The position numbers and the translations under genes were made by a program. A DNA stretch of 44,000 nt from Glandiceps talaboti. Taxonomy: Eukaryota; Hemichordata; Enteropneusta; Spengelidae. This document shows positions 12,125-24,725 of the stretch, piece by piece; position 1 is the stretch's first letter; each line of letters starts with the position of its first letter. The notes under the pieces are model-generated. The model saw nothing but the letters and a program-made list of their open reading frames with translations. It was not told the DNA's origin and made no database searches. The stretch spans positions 11,738,342 to 11,782,341 of the forward strand of contig NC_135549.1 in the NCBI RefSeq assembly GCF_964340395.1. Direction: 5' to 3'.

Positions 12125-15100
12125 AAAATATTAAGGTGTGGTGTTTGTGTTCAATATCTTAAGTTATTACACATCACTGGCTAATGACTGAATAGATACA
12201 ATGTAATAGTATCCAATATACAATCGATAGTACTTAGAGAGATTTACAGTGTCCTAAATGTTAAAATGAAATTTTTTTCATGGTTTTACAACTTTTAAGT
12301 TTTAGTCTTAAGCACAAATACTCCAAATTAAAGTCAAATCCTTCACATTCAATGCATAGAATAAACTTGATTTTGAATATTTGTGGTGTTTTATTTTAAA
12401 TACAATATACAATAACAATCATGTATTGTTTGTACACCTTTATAAAAAGTAAGGTAAGCTTGTCTGGAAGGCAGCTCACAGCATTGTCTGCTTATACATG
12501 TAGCTTGTATGCGTGTATACATACATACATGTACATGTATACCAGTTTGGTAGAATCTCCGTAACATAGAGAAAACACACCATTGCTATAATAATGATTA
12601 TACTTAGAAGTTAGATGTACAGTTGGGAACATTCATGCATAATTTATTTATTGTATAACTTGACTTTGACAATTACTTTAACTCTGTCAATATTGTTCAA
12701 TGTTGAAGTATGTGTACAGTTGTAACTCCCCCACTGACAGATGACAATAGTTAGCAAATATGTCCACATGCATTCTGAAACTCCATAATCCTGTTCTAGG
12801 CAACCAATGGTTACTTGTTACAGAATCTAAACTTGACTTAATCCCATATATTTGTCTATATCAACAGAGCTAACAAAAACTAGAAAGGGCAAGTGGGTAT
12901 ACATAGAAAATGTAAAGACTGCAAAGTTTCAGCCAAGATACCATTACCTCCTAACCTACAATGTATCAGTGGGGTTCTTTTGAGAGCAAATTAAAGCTTT
13001 TCACTGCCAGAAGGAACTGCATGCTTTTACCTTTGTAATAGGTTTAGTTGTGTAACAGTAAGTTTTTATTGCCATTTTGTTTATTGGAATGTACAGCCTA
13101 ACATTGTAAAAAGACAAGAAACTGGACAAAGAACAGTAAGCAATACAGAGCGGACAAAGAACAGTTTAATGTATGCTATTTTCCAATGGTTAACTAGATT
13201 CTATAGATGTTCTTTTAAAGTAAGAAGAATTGTGTTTTCAATTTATCATCACTCTAGTGTGTAAATGTAACATCAGACATCACAGAGATCTAACAGACTT
13301 AGTATTTGATTTCAGTTATGATTATAAACTTAATATACACATGTACTAGGAACCAGATGGCAATCATGCTAGTTTTGCTACAGTGCCATCTTGTATTTAT
13401 TATTTCTTCCTCCTGGGTAAACTCTCAATAAAGCTTATATCAAATTGAAGCAGACTTTTTGGGAGTAATTCATGTAAAGTAGTCTCAGAATAAATGTACA
13501 CGTTAGTTTTTATATCAAAGCTTTCTATCCAATGAAGTGTTAATCCCTTTGATATACAATTTGAATTGGCGTGATTTGTTCAATATTTAATGATATGCAT
13601 TAGAGGTCTATCAACTTACAGATGTATTGTATCTTGAAATGTACATTAAAAATCATGACCAGTAAGTTCGATTTCTTGTAGATAAAAGACTAACCAATAA
13701 AATACTACCAGAAGATTCATACTTGGAAAAGTACCTCGTAAGGGAAGGAGTGAAATTTTAAGTACTTTTTTATTGACATTCGTGTAAGAAGATTGAATAC
13801 TTAACTGGAATGGCATAATGGTTTTTGCCAACCACATTCACCTCTGGTAAGCCTTCTGTGATGTGTGCTAAATTTTAACTTCTTGATTGCTTAATACTAG
13901 CACACTATTAGTGGTGACATTAGCGTTTGCACGTTTTCCCAATAATGGGAATCGGTGATGTTTTTTCTTCCATGCTGTTCTTCAAAGTGAAATGTTAATA
14001 TTGATGTCCTGAAGCCTGAAACTTTTTTCACCTATGTTTCAACATTTTCTTCTTGGCCAAACCAAAATTGATCAAGCATTGAACTTCTCTGTCAAATGTA
14101 CATCTGCTGTACAGGTACATATGAATATTTGATACTAGAGATAAACAATTATGGTCATAACAGAGGCTGACATACATGTACATATATAACATTATGTATC
14201 AGAATTTCCAAGTTTGATGAAATTTAACAAGGTTGTCTAGCTTGGTAGGTAGTAGGAACTGCAAATTATAAGTAGCTTAATAGGATCCTATCTTATAGTT
14301 GATTTCAGCCACAGTGAATTGTGGGTAATAACCCAAATATTCACTATGACCATAGAATCTATGCTGCAGATTCCAAAGTTATCATAATTCCTCTCAAGTG
14401 TGACCTAAGGACTTAGTGAAAGATAGGTTATGCAACCTATGGTTAGATAAATATTTGGAAGATCAAAGTTGATTTAGTGAATTAAGGAGTCAAAAGATAA
14501 TTCTCCAAGCAGGAGTTGCATTCTTACCAAATCTTGACTGGTATTTGTATCTCATTTGTTTAGACTACACACTATCAACAAATTCTAAGCAACCATTGTT
14601 GTACATGTATGCATATAAACATTCACTCACTTTACTGATGCAATCTTTCACTCAAGTATAGCCTTATCCTTACACTAGCCCTAGTTTGTTTGTGACTGAT
14701 AACTGAATACACATTATACCACAATGAAATACATACAGCAGTGAACTTTTTCTTCTCCTGTCTTTCTTCATTATGTTTACACTGAATGTAAGAGAATTCA
14801 TATCAATTAAATAGCTGCATACAAACACTATAATCATATTATATTACTAATAATCATAATACTGTAATTTATGGCTGATGATTAAATGTCCTGCATAGAT
14901 TCAAAACTTTGCAAAAAATCAGTATTTATTTGAATTTCATCATCCTATTTACCTTAGAACTTACTTACACATTATCAGATAAAACATACAATGTAGGTGT
15001 AAAATCAGGACACTACTTAGTATAGTATGCCATTCTCAAATTACCACTGTGTGTATTTTATTCCATGTACTGTCAACAATGATGGTGTCCTGTATGTATT

Positions 15101-15420
15101 TACATGCTACATTACACATCATTAGTTGTGTACAGTGGGTAAAGTAAAAATGTTGACTACTGACTACTGTATGAAATACATGAAATGTCCTGTTTTGAGG
15201 TGGTCACCATTGTTAACTATTAGACATCTCGCTCATAAAATGGTGGTTGATAACGGAATTGCTTACAATTGCATATTGATATTGATATCATACACATATG
15301 TATATTTTCTGATCGCTTCATAGTAAGCAGTACATTAGTCCTGAGACTTACATGTATTAGTGTAATATTGATGTAGAGAGCTTCTTGAGTAACATGAAGA
15401 CAATTTAAGTATCTGGACTT
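12125..15420. other. Non-coding, CpG-poor DNA between the plus-strand and minus-strand exons
   Basis: Nothing convincing. It would be the intergenic or 3' UTR interval if the two candidate genes converge. Confidence 0.4.
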
Positions 15421-15436
15421 GCTACTAGTAGATAAG

Positions 15437-15500
15437 CCAAGAGATTTGGCTATCCTGGCTTGACAATATCATTTCCCAAGATAGCCGAGTCTCTGGGCAG
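15437..15500. repeat. Hairpin formed by one inverted and one direct copy of the 10.4-kb minisatellite unit
   Basis: GAGATTTGGCTATC on the left is the reverse complement, with two mismatches, of GATAGCCGAGTCTC on the right. Both halves match the unit of the array at 10406-10690. Confidence 0.6.
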
Positions 15501-16086
15501 ACACATTTATTATTTTCTACATTTGTAGGTTTGAATGTTGATGTGTAAATTAATTGTTCTGATTTCAGATCAAATTTATTCTGTCCCCACAATTCAATGT
15601 CATTAAATTGATCTTGTAAATCACTTAGTTGCTATGGTATTGTACTTCTCCAACTTGGCTATGCTACCAATAAAATTTGTCCCAGCTGTCCCGCTTCATA
15701 AAGCGCTACTTTAGCTCTGCATGTATTTGTTGATATTGGTACAGCAACAAGACCATCTTAAGTGTTCACTTTAGACTCCGGATTCCAGTATCGAGGGGTA
15801 AACAATAAACTATACTGTATGACTGATAAACATTGAATTTCTCTGCTGAATGGTATTTTACACTTTGTTAGAAGCTAAGTTTAGATCACAAATCTGTTTC
15901 ACTTTGAATCACATACATAGATAAAATACTGTCAAATATTCCAAATGCAGAAACTTCCCATTACATTATCTTTAACACTTAACATGTGCACCATCAAGGG
16001 AAATAATGACAAACACAAGTACACACACAATGATTATGGTGAGTGCATGTACATGTACAGGTATTTAATTCTGACTTGAATCTCAC

Positions 16087-16376
16087 TCAGTTGCAGTTCT
16101 CTTTAGGATAATAGCCCTGTCCCCATCTAAATTCTGAACCTGTTTGATCTGAATCAACTTCAGATAACAATGCATGACGTTGTGAGAATGTGAATGTTTT
16201 GAACTTTAAAATGTAGGTTGCAACCCAGCAACACAGAGTAGCCATAAGTCCATCCAGTGAACCTGAATATTCAGGGTTTACGATAGGACGCACAAGAAAA
16301 AGGTCTTTGTCTGATCTGTGACTCTTTACAGTATTAGCAGCAGCATTAAGGGATTGATCAAGGCATGTCAGCCTAC
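16087..16376 (-). CDS. Probable terminal coding exon of a multi-exon gene, protein not recognised
   Basis: On the minus strand an open frame runs from an acceptor (TGTACTTCAG at 16386-16377) to TGA at 16087-16089, giving 95 residues. It holds segments such as RLTCLDQSLNAAANTVKSHR, KDLFLVRPIVNPEYSGSLDG and FKTFTFSQRHALL, with balanced amino-acid and codon use unlike the surrounding AT-rich DNA. A moderately hydrophobic stretch (LMATLCCWVATYIL) could be a membrane or buried helix. The exon begins with two bases that complete a codon left by the donor of the exon at 17779-17909, so the two join in phase as ...AWT-G-RLT.... An ATTAAA lies 18 bp past the stop (16064-16069), with further AATAAA-type signals near 15.5 kb. 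I do not recognise the protein and give no function. Confidence 0.6.
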
Positions 16377-17565
16377 CTGAAGTACACTGAATGGATCAAT
16401 TGTATTGAACTACAAAACAGTTGTATGGGTACAACTAATAGGTTAATGATTGGTGTAGTGACTAGTATGTCTTTTTATGACGTTCTCTTCCATCGGATCA
16501 ATAACCTGGCTTTCAAACCTGTATTGTACTTTTAACAGCAAGTCTTAGATCAAAGATCAGACGCTCTGTAATTTGATAATGAGTCTGAGAACAAAGTCAG
16601 CCATAAACTGCTCACTAATTACTCTGGTGCAAACTTAATGAATAAGTTATAGTATGTTAATTTATGGATGAAAACCAAGAATTCGGTATCCGTAATAAAG
16701 ATTTGTAGTTAATTACAAATTCATCAGTGACTAGAACTTTTATTTCAGTGAAGTACAGACAGTAACATCACCACCAAATATCATATGGAAAAGAATTGCA
16801 TGGATAATTCATGTTATTTGATTTTGAATTCCAATTGCCAAACTTTCATCAAGCCAGTTTTTGTTTGCTTGTAACATAAACTGTTTATGTCAATAACACT
16901 TGGTAAAATATGGAATAAAACTATAAGAGAAGCAAACTTTTAATGTGAGAAATCTCATTATATGAATTTTATAACTGATAATATAGTTGTGTTACCACCT
17001 GATGGACTTTTATAACAATGACATCATCTTATATTGCCAGCCTTTTTTCATTATTCTTTTACACATACACTTATGCACAACATTACCAAAGATGGTGCTT
17101 GTAGAATTAGCCTAGGGGAAAAGGAATCTGATGAAATTTACTGTCTCCTTGCATTTAACCATCACTTTTGGAAATGAACTTCAGTAGAAACCAAGGGTAA
17201 ATTTCACTTATGTACCATACTTAACAAAAATATTAATAATTTTGAAATAATTCTTAAAAGTGAAAAACTCCATTGCAATGTGTATCAGATGTTATTACAT
17301 CATATCATTTATGTTACAAGAATTTATAAAACAAATACATAATATACAATGTTTTAGTTTAACAACATGTTTTTTCTCTTTCATGCACATTTTGAGTGTT
17401 GTGAAAAATATTGGTCGTATTATAGTTATTTCTATTTCATGTGCCTAGTTTGATTCTTTCATTAATATTTTCAGGTTATGAAACTAGGGGTTTTGGAAAT
17501 GAAGTTTAGACGACAAACATAACTTTAACTATGTGTGCTATCCTTACTATAATTCAAAATCATGT

Positions 17566-17572
17566 ACACACG

Positions 17573-17606
<34 letters not shown>
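17566..17606. repeat. (CA)n-(TA)n microsatellite
   Basis: Compound dinucleotide array. Confidence 0.95.
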
Positions 17607-17667
17607 ATCAGGCCAGGAATTATTGTCTGTGGTTGTGTCTGTGTGTGTGTGAGTCTATTCTCTATAA

Positions 17668-17698
17668 AAGTCAATACACAATATCTGTGTATTGACTT
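17668..17698. repeat. Perfect 13-bp inverted repeat, 5-bp loop
   Basis: AAGTCAATACACA - ATATC - TGTGTATTGACTT. Could form a hairpin. Confidence 0.85.
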
Positions 17699-17778
17699 GG
17701 CCAATGTGTATCTCTATGTGGTCTGGCCAGATATAGACTTTACTATAATCTTTGTGCAGTGCACTATAAAACAAATAC

Positions 17779-17909
17779 CTGTCCATGCATGTGAAGGTGT
17801 TAGAGTACGTGACTTTCCCATGCCTATCTTCATGTGTATACTCCGATGACTCATATCATACCTTGTCCCATAGGTGTACTTAAAATGGTAATCATACCAT
17901 CTCATTACT
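17779..17909 (-). CDS. Probable internal coding exon, same minus-strand gene as 16087-16376
   Basis: An open frame on the minus strand ends at a consensus donor (ACAG|GTATTT). It encodes a W/Y/H-rich peptide including MRWYDYHFKYTYGTRYDMS, HRSIHMKIGMGKSRTLT and PSHAWT. The acceptor is either TTTACAG just before 17909 or TTTTAAG just before 17878 (the latter would start the exon at TAC in phase 0). The donor leaves one base, which is completed by the first two bases of the exon at 16376. That phase agreement, strand agreement and non-random composition are the evidence. The protein family is not recognised. Confidence 0.5.
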
Positions 17910-18281
17910 CTGTAAAGTTTTAATTTAGCACTTGGTAATAAATTAACAATTAATTTTGTAAGCGACATGGTTGTATGGTTTTAATGAAGAAATACTGCTT
18001 GGTTTTGGCATTGATGTGTGTGACACTGTGATAACTCTCATTTTCCATCAGAGTAACAAACCGGCACTGAAAATAGACTAGAGAAAATAGTTCTCTGAGC
18101 TAGACTAAGACTAGAACTATTTCCAAAGTTTTATGTTACTGTGTGTAAATGTTATAATTTCATATTATATACTATTACAACAAAACATGAAAAATACCAG
18201 CATGAAGGTTTCTTAAAGCCTGAACAGAATGAAGTACTTAATAATGCCTGTATAAACAAGCCTTGCACAATTTTCTCTCAG

Positions 18282-18326
18282 TTGTCAGTTGTCTCACTTT
18301 GTTTGGATGATTATCCAGAATAAAAG
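18282..18326 (+). CDS. Candidate internal exon, plus strand
   Basis: A textbook acceptor (ACAATTTTCTCTCAG) is followed by 45 open bases (CQLSHFVWMIIQNK) and a textbook donor (AAAAG|GTATGT). Incoming and outgoing phases are both 2. It overlaps the presumed minus-strand gene region, so it would imply an overlapping or nested gene. Low confidence. Confidence 0.2.
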
Positions 18327-20270
18327 GTATGTTGTCTGGTTGTTTACAATAAAATATACAATTCTTTCAAGTTAAATATTAAAAAAATTAAGATAAAAAA
18401 ATGTAGTGACATCACTGTTTTGTGCCTTATGACATGCACATGTATGTTCAACAAACAAAAAACAGAATAACATGATAATATAAAATTTGATTGTGGCACC
18501 CTAAACCAACACTTTGAATTAATATCTTTCTCTTCTTTTATGATAATGATTTGTGTACTTTATTAATCCAAATTAAACATCGGAAATTCAGAATAGTGAA
18601 TCCATTTTGATTTTAGCAAGCTAGGGTTCTGGGCGTTGAGAATTTAATATTTGCCAATTCACAATCTGGAGTGCTAATTTCCATATGGCTTCCAATAGAT
18701 ACAAGGTTGATGTGACAAAGAAAAAGAAAGCTTCGGTGGATTTACTATACATGTAATATAACTGGACAATGGATGTAGACCAGAACTATAAATGCAATAC
18801 ACATGCATAATATATTACACCCCATGTATTATATTACATATTCCTGTATGATATGTATTGAAAACTGCTGAAGTGCATCTTGTATAATAGTAAATTTTTG
18901 ATATGTGTCATTTTAATGTATGTTTAGCAATTTTTTTGACAAGAATATTAATTAAAGCCATTAAACCACAACATGTAATTAATTAAAATATCACACATGA
19001 TATAAATCATTAATTTTCTATTAATGTATGTATATTCTGAATATGTATTGATTTTCATACCTTTACTATATTCAGTGCCTTTCATGTATGAGCTGACATT
19101 AACTTTTGAGATTGTTGACTGCTTACATAATGTATACATTATCTCATGGTTTAATCAAGTGGTAACTAATTGTCATATCCTGCTCTGGACAAGAAGCTCT
19201 CAAAGTGCTTATTTTGTCTTCAATTATGAGAACTTATGATACTTTATGTAAACCTGGAGTTCAATTGAAAGAAAAACATGTCTGCATGTATTATTTTTCT
19301 AGGAGCATGCATACATGTAGACTACATCTTGTACTAGATGTGCCCTAGATAAAGGGCCATTCTGATCTTTGAGTTACATCAGTTTATGCTTCAATCATGG
19401 GTGATAGAAATGTGCTTCCATGGTTCAATGAATAGTATACGAGATATACCATAGATATATAACCAAGACACAAGTTAAAGTTTCATATCTATTAATTGAT
19501 ACTAATTGATACTAGTATGTTGATGTGAAACTAGAAATGATCAAAACATCCCTGGATACATTGAACAATATGTACTATATATCCTGTGCGTTGTGTTGGG
19601 TACCTTGTTGAATGGAAGAGCACTCAAATTTATTACAAAGCTAACTGTTATCATCAAAAGGTCAACCTTGGAAATCTCCCAAATCAGGAAGCAGTCAGTT
19701 GTGACTATCATATACTGGTTTTAGTTCAGTGAACACACACACACACATACCTATAAATAACAGTTAGTCAGTCAAGTGTCCAAACTTTGAAACTGACACT
19801 GTATGAGGAAACTATAAATACATGTACAGTCACAAATGCAAGCAAATCAAACTATACATATAGCCATTCAAATGCCATGTGTAAAATGAACCTTTGAATG
19901 GAAGCTTGAGGCATTACAAAACATTACATGTGGCCCACCCTGTCATATGATAGCATCAGTGCATGTGTCACAAGGAATCAAGACTTCCTAAACTTTCATT
20001 AAGAAATGAAACCACCCAATGTTGGTGATAAATACTTCGTAACATACAAATTACATGTAAGTGGAAAATGACATGTGTGTTGCATTGCCTGGTTTTCAAG
20101 TTACAGTACTTCATGAGCTAGAATTTACACTTCAGAAACTGTCAAGCACTTCTTCATCAGAAAATGTACAAGCTGACAATGAATTTATGTAATGTTGTGG
20201 GCGGGCTGGCTACACTTGACATTCCCCTGTCTCATATGGAGTTGTTGGGTTATTATATGTACAGTTCATT
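18327..20270. other. Non-coding, CpG-poor DNA
   Basis: Short plus-strand open pieces (around 18676-18745, MASNRYKVDVTKKKKASVDL) and an acceptor before 19075 were seen, but none is supported. Confidence 0.4.
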
Positions 20271-20280
20271 GTAGACTCAC

Positions 20281-20325
20281 CTTAGCACAGTTCCTGGGCA
20301 TAGGTAAATTCCTCAGAGAGTGCAC
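20281..20325 (-). CDS. Candidate 45-bp internal exon, minus strand
   Basis: Bounded by a T-rich tract ending in GGGAG and a near-perfect donor (GCTAAG|GTGAGT). It reads VHSLRNLPMPRNCAK in phase 0-0. An alternative frame reads GALSEEFTYAQELC and then stops. It is phase-compatible with the TAC start at 17878. Either reading could be accidental. Confidence 0.2.
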
Positions 20326-20393
20326 CTCCCACAGGAATATAAACAACAAACCACTAACTCCCTGACTGACTAGACCACAAACATTACACTTAC

Positions 20394-20462
20394 TAATACA
20401 AGTATGCAGTACTCAGTGTGTACACTGTACTGTACAGTGACAATGAAATATCTCCCACTCTG
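20394..20462 (-). CDS. Candidate short internal exon, minus strand
   Basis: Sixty-nine bases lie between an acceptor (TATTCTTTAG) and a strong donor (TTA|GTAAGTG). They are open in phase 0-0 (QSGRYFIVTVQYSVHTEYC...), and a second frame is open too. With phase 0 at both ends it could precede the 20281-20325 and 17779-17878 candidates. The intron to the next candidate would be only about 68 bp. Low confidence, because short open windows between good splice words occur by chance. Confidence 0.22.
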
Positions 20463-20970
20463 CTAAAGAATAGACATGTGCTGAGGCAAAACCATTTACA
20501 TGAAAGGGGTGGGAGCCAGTAGATTATAGGGTGGTAACCTTTGTTCTGTTTATCATTTATTATGCTCAATCTATTGTATTCATTGGTTGTTTTGTGAGAA
20601 GTGATTTGTTTCCAAGTATGTAGGGGTACATTGTAACTTGCTATCACAATACTTGTCACTACTGGTATTGATGACTAAAATGTTCAGTACCCCATAGAAT
20701 ACCCTAATACCAGTAGCTAAGTTTAGCAGGACAAATTTTCAATTGCATGCTGTAAACTAAGGTGTTGGTATGTTGTTTTTGACACCTTGATATGAGTTTA
20801 GTAATTCTGACAAGCTAAGGTTGGTAAGATACATGACACAAGTGTCTGCATCTTACATTTTACAAACTAGAGAGAATACAGCAGTCTCTTTAAAATGTTT
20901 GATAACATAAAGCTATGCGATAATACTGTTCAAGCAACAGTGACAAAGTAGATCATCAAGTAACTTTGGT

Positions 20971-20996
20971 TGCTATATATAGATATATATATAGCA
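20971..20996. repeat. 11-bp inverted repeat, AT-rich hairpin
   Basis: TGCTATATATA - GATA - TATATATAGCA, at the left edge of the CpG-bearing patch at 21.0-21.5 kb. Confidence 0.8.
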
Positions 20997-21009
20997 TTGC
21001 CAGTATTAC

Positions 21010-21480
21010 CTTTGACTATTTAGACAGGAGAGATCTACTGATTTAGGGGCAAGATCAATACTTCGATGTCGGATAAAACCGCCAAAATCGATTTTACTTT
21101 CAATTGAATCTGTTTTGCACCCCAAAATATAAATATTTCGGGGGGGGGGGGAAATGTCCAATCGCGAAATGTAAGAATTTTCGTTCCTATCTAGTAAATA
21201 CATGACACTGAAGACATGTGGGGAATGAGGTCAAAATTCATGACATTCGCTGTTTGTGCATGCTATATCTCACTCTTTTAAATTTCTTTTTGTTGTGTCT
21301 GTGATCGGATGAAGGACGGTTAGGGACAGCTCTCCCCAACAAATGATTTTGAGAGACTAACAAACAAGCTCTGGGAGATCGATATTAAAAAAACAACATG
21401 GTAATGATGTCCATAAAAGTACTTTTTAAGGCTGTCCATAAAAGTATTTGCGGCCGTTCATGAGATCTTAGCAGAATGTT
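21010..21480. other. CpG-bearing island inside the CpG-poor domain, with G-run
   Basis: Unlike its flanks it has many CpG (TCGG, CCGCC, ATCGCG, GCGGCC) and a G13 run at about 21140-21151. No gene seen. A recent insertion or an unmethylated element would both fit. Confidence 0.35.
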
Positions 21481-21970
21481 CACATTTATTCAAATACTGG
21501 TTTCTACTGTTGTTGATATTGTTGATAGCCTTTTACAAAGACAATAAAGTGTTCATAAAAGAGCAATTTTCTCAATACACACTGGCCTTGTATTCATAGT
21601 TACTATATACTATTACATACTGATGTGACATTGATTGTGCTGGCTGAAACAATTATCAATTTTGGCCACTTTGGTTAGGAGGGTGGTTGGGGGTGGGGGT
21701 GGGGTCTGAATCTAGTTTTTTATCCTACATTGAACTATTGATTTTGCCACTTAACCTATGGAATTTACCTTTTATTGATTTATTATCTTGGTACATTGTT
21801 GAGCTGTGACTCTTCTCACTTCTGACACAGTACGTTCCAGATAAGTGAAATATATAATATATTTATATTGAAAAAGTCATAACACAAGTTTTGAGAGTAA
21901 AATCCACACTGTAGTAGAGTAGGAATAGATTTTGTAACAGCCAAATATTTGTGTTCTTTTACAGACTCAC

Positions 21971-22041
21971 TGCATTGATAATACTAACATTATAAAATGA
22001 TAACAATTAAACACACATGTTGACATAAAATGGTGTTGAAC
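21971..22041 (-). CDS. Candidate internal exon, minus strand
   Basis: A very strong acceptor (ATTATTTCTTCTCAG) is followed by 71 bases open in one frame (VQHHFMSTCVFNCYHF...) and a strong donor (ATGCA|GTGAGT). It leaves two bases, which would join in phase with the single base preceding GTAATG at 17909. It sits beside the imperfect palindrome at 22075-22395, so it could instead belong to a repeat. Confidence 0.2.
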
Positions 22042-22074
22042 CTGAGAAGAAATAATGTCAGTATAATTGAAGCG

Positions 22075-22395
22075 GTCATTGGGTGTTTAGTTTGGATTTT
22101 TAATTCATGAAACAATTTTATCATGGCTCCTACTTGAAAAATCAATGTGAAACAAACATATGCAAAGTCCTTCTTTGTAACTCTAAATTGCAAAACATAA
22201 AATGTGTAAAATGTTCGTTATTGTACTTACAATAACAAACATTTGACACATTATTTAGCTTTTTGCAATTTATTGAGTTATAAACACAGACTTGTTCAAT
22301 GTTGTTTCACATTGATTTTTTTAGCAGGAAGCCATGATAAAATTGTTTTGTAAGTCAAAAATCAAAAATAAATATCCAATCCTCATCCATATGGC
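22075..22395. mobile_element. Imperfect long palindrome, about 150-bp arms, MITE-like
   Basis: The left half (e.g. CAATTTTATCATGGCTCCTA, then AAATCAATGTGAAAC and AAATTGCAAAACATAAAATG) recurs in reverse complement in the right half. The centre is near 22232 (GTTATTGTA / TACAATAAC). Arms are diverged with small indels, which suggests an old non-autonomous foldback element. Confidence 0.6.
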
Positions 22396-22538
22396 CACTT
22401 TAACACATAATAATGTAATATTCTTGTATGTTTTTCTTCAAAATAATAGGAACAACAAGAAAGATATTTTCAGGTAGGCTAGTGTAATTATACAGAGATG
22501 TCAACCAATTTGACTTGTATGATGTTTCTTCATAACTT

Positions 22539-22644
22539 TATGTATGTATGTATGTGTGTATGTATGTATGTATGTATGTATGTATGTATGTATGTATGTA
22601 TGTATGTATGTATGTTTGTTTGTTTGTGTGTGTGTGTGTATGTA

Positions 22645-22677
<33 letters not shown>

Positions 22678-22678
22678 A

Positions 22679-22711
<33 letters not shown>

Positions 22712-22892
22712 ATGTATGTATGTTGTATGTATGTATGTATGTATGTATTTATTTATTTATGTATGTATGTGTGTATATGTGTGTGTCTGCCTGTCTACTA
22801 TGTATGTATGTATGTATGTATGTATGTATGTATGTATGTATGTATGTATGTGTCTGCCTGTCTATGTATGTGTATGTGTGTGTGTATGTGTG
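22539..22892. repeat. (TATG)/(TG)n compound microsatellite, about 350 bp
   Basis: Long tetranucleotide array with TG, TTTG and TCTGCC interruptions. All three plus frames are open because of the repeat, not coding. Confidence 0.97.
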
Positions 22893-22899
22893 GTGTCCT

Positions 22900-24720
22900 G
22901 GTATGAAAAGACAGCAAGAACTACATGTATGGTAAAATGTTGTTATAGTTTAGTTTTCATATTGTTTTTCAAAACTGTATGGAACATATTTTAATGAAAT
23001 TATATCTATATAATGTAAAGACAATGTCACAGACTTAAAAACTTTAGCTTAAACAATTCTTTGACTTGAAAACTTTGGATTTGATTAATCCAAATTATTA
23101 TTAATCATCATTATTAATTTCCACATTAATTAAACGTATGTACATTAATTTACAGTTCAAGAATATTACATGAATTATATATTAATGAATTTCACTGAGC
23201 CATCCTTTTCAAATGAGATGCTGTAATGTACATAGATTTAGGACTTGTTTTTGTTCTTATGAGAATCGTTGTTAAATAACATAATCTATCACAAGTTCCT
23301 ATAGCCAAATATTTCCTTGTTGTCCACAGTGCATAGCATGCTTGTTTTACAATACAAAATACTTTTCAGAGAGATCAAGTTAGAGCCAGTCATTAACTCA
23401 GTGTTGATACAAGATAGGAAATCCAAGTAAATGGAAACCTTACTATTAATGCATTTAGTGACTCAAAGACCAGTTAGACAGTACATGTTATGAATTTATC
23501 ACAGCTGATCCCAATATGCTGATATTTTTAATATATGTGTGTGTAAGTCACATTTTAATGATCATGAGTATTACACTGTTATCTGTGCATCAGGTGTTTA
23601 CATCAGTTCTTGAGTGTGTGTGTGTGCATTGTTTGTGTGGTTATATGACAGTTTTGTATTTTTTTATGAAAAGTTGATTCCAAAAGAAACTACTTTTGGT
23701 TTTGACAAGAAATTGACTGAGCTTGCCATTTTGTTAGAACTTGTTTAGGATGATAGTATTGCTAGATTAAAAGTCATTGGAGAAATGTAGAAGAGGTAGA
23801 AAGTTTGACAGAGAAAGATAGAATCTACTAGACAGAATATTAGGGAAGGAGATGAGAAGGAAAATATAACAGAAGTAAGGAGAGAAGAAAGAAATGATTA
23901 GATGGAGAAAAAGATGAAGAGATGTACAAAGTAAGGTGGAGGTGGAAGAAGAAAAGAGAGAATTGGTGGTGGTGGAGATGAAGATGATGACGATGATGAT
24001 GATGATGATGATGATGGTGATGATGATAATGATTATGATTGTGTGGCGGTGGTGGTGATAATAATGATGATGATGATGATGATGATGATGACGATGATTG
24101 TATTGAGTAATGCAACAGAGATGAAACATAGGAGAAATTTAGAAACATGGCATGATCCCTTCATTGTTTGTCAGTTTGTTACCAAGAAATTTTAAAACTC
24201 ACAGCATGGTTTTATCTTGAAGCACAATGTAGCATATCTAGTACATTTTTGTGAATGGCCTATAATTTAAATGACAGTAGAATATGAAATATTGCCAAAC
24301 AGTCTGAAATTGTCAGACAGTGAAATGATTGTCTACAAGAACAAGATGATTTACAATGTCTACAAATACTTTATGGCATACAGTGAGTAAAAATAAAAAC
24401 TGCTAATTTACTAATCATGATGCAATACAAAAGATTACTGATTAAAAAATGAATAATTGATGATGACACTAGTAATGATTACTAGATTAGATTGTGTCTT
24501 GACAGGTTTGTAGTAATAGCTTTATATAATGATCATTAACGATAATTACTTCATGATTCATAGACAATACTCTGTGTTCACTAGCTTGATTAGAGTCGGG
24601 TAGACCATTGATGTCTTGATATTCTGTGGTATTTAGTGAGAAGACTTTAGTGTCAGGTGTTATTTGTGCCCTAGAAATGAAGTACAGCCTTTAATTGGTT
24701 CGAAGCCAGTAAAAGTTTTA
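22900..24720. other. Non-coding AT-rich DNA
   Basis: Holds the (GAT) array and nothing else I can support. Confidence 0.5.
23964..24098. repeat. (GAT)/(GGT) trinucleotide array
   Basis: Imperfect array preceded by a purine-rich tract (about 23770-23963). The His/Ser-rich minus frames are artefacts. Confidence 0.94.
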
Positions 24721-24725
24721 TCTTA

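Noticed and set aside
22498-22994. Three overlapping long plus frames rich in Cys/Met/Val/Tyr
   Set aside because: They are translations of a (TATG)/(TG) microsatellite; all frames are open for that reason.
23767-24148. His- and Ser-rich minus frames
   Set aside because: (GAT)n and purine-rich tract translation.
24690-24715. GGTTCGAAGCC resembling a tRNA B box
   Set aside because: No A box or cloverleaf can be drawn upstream.
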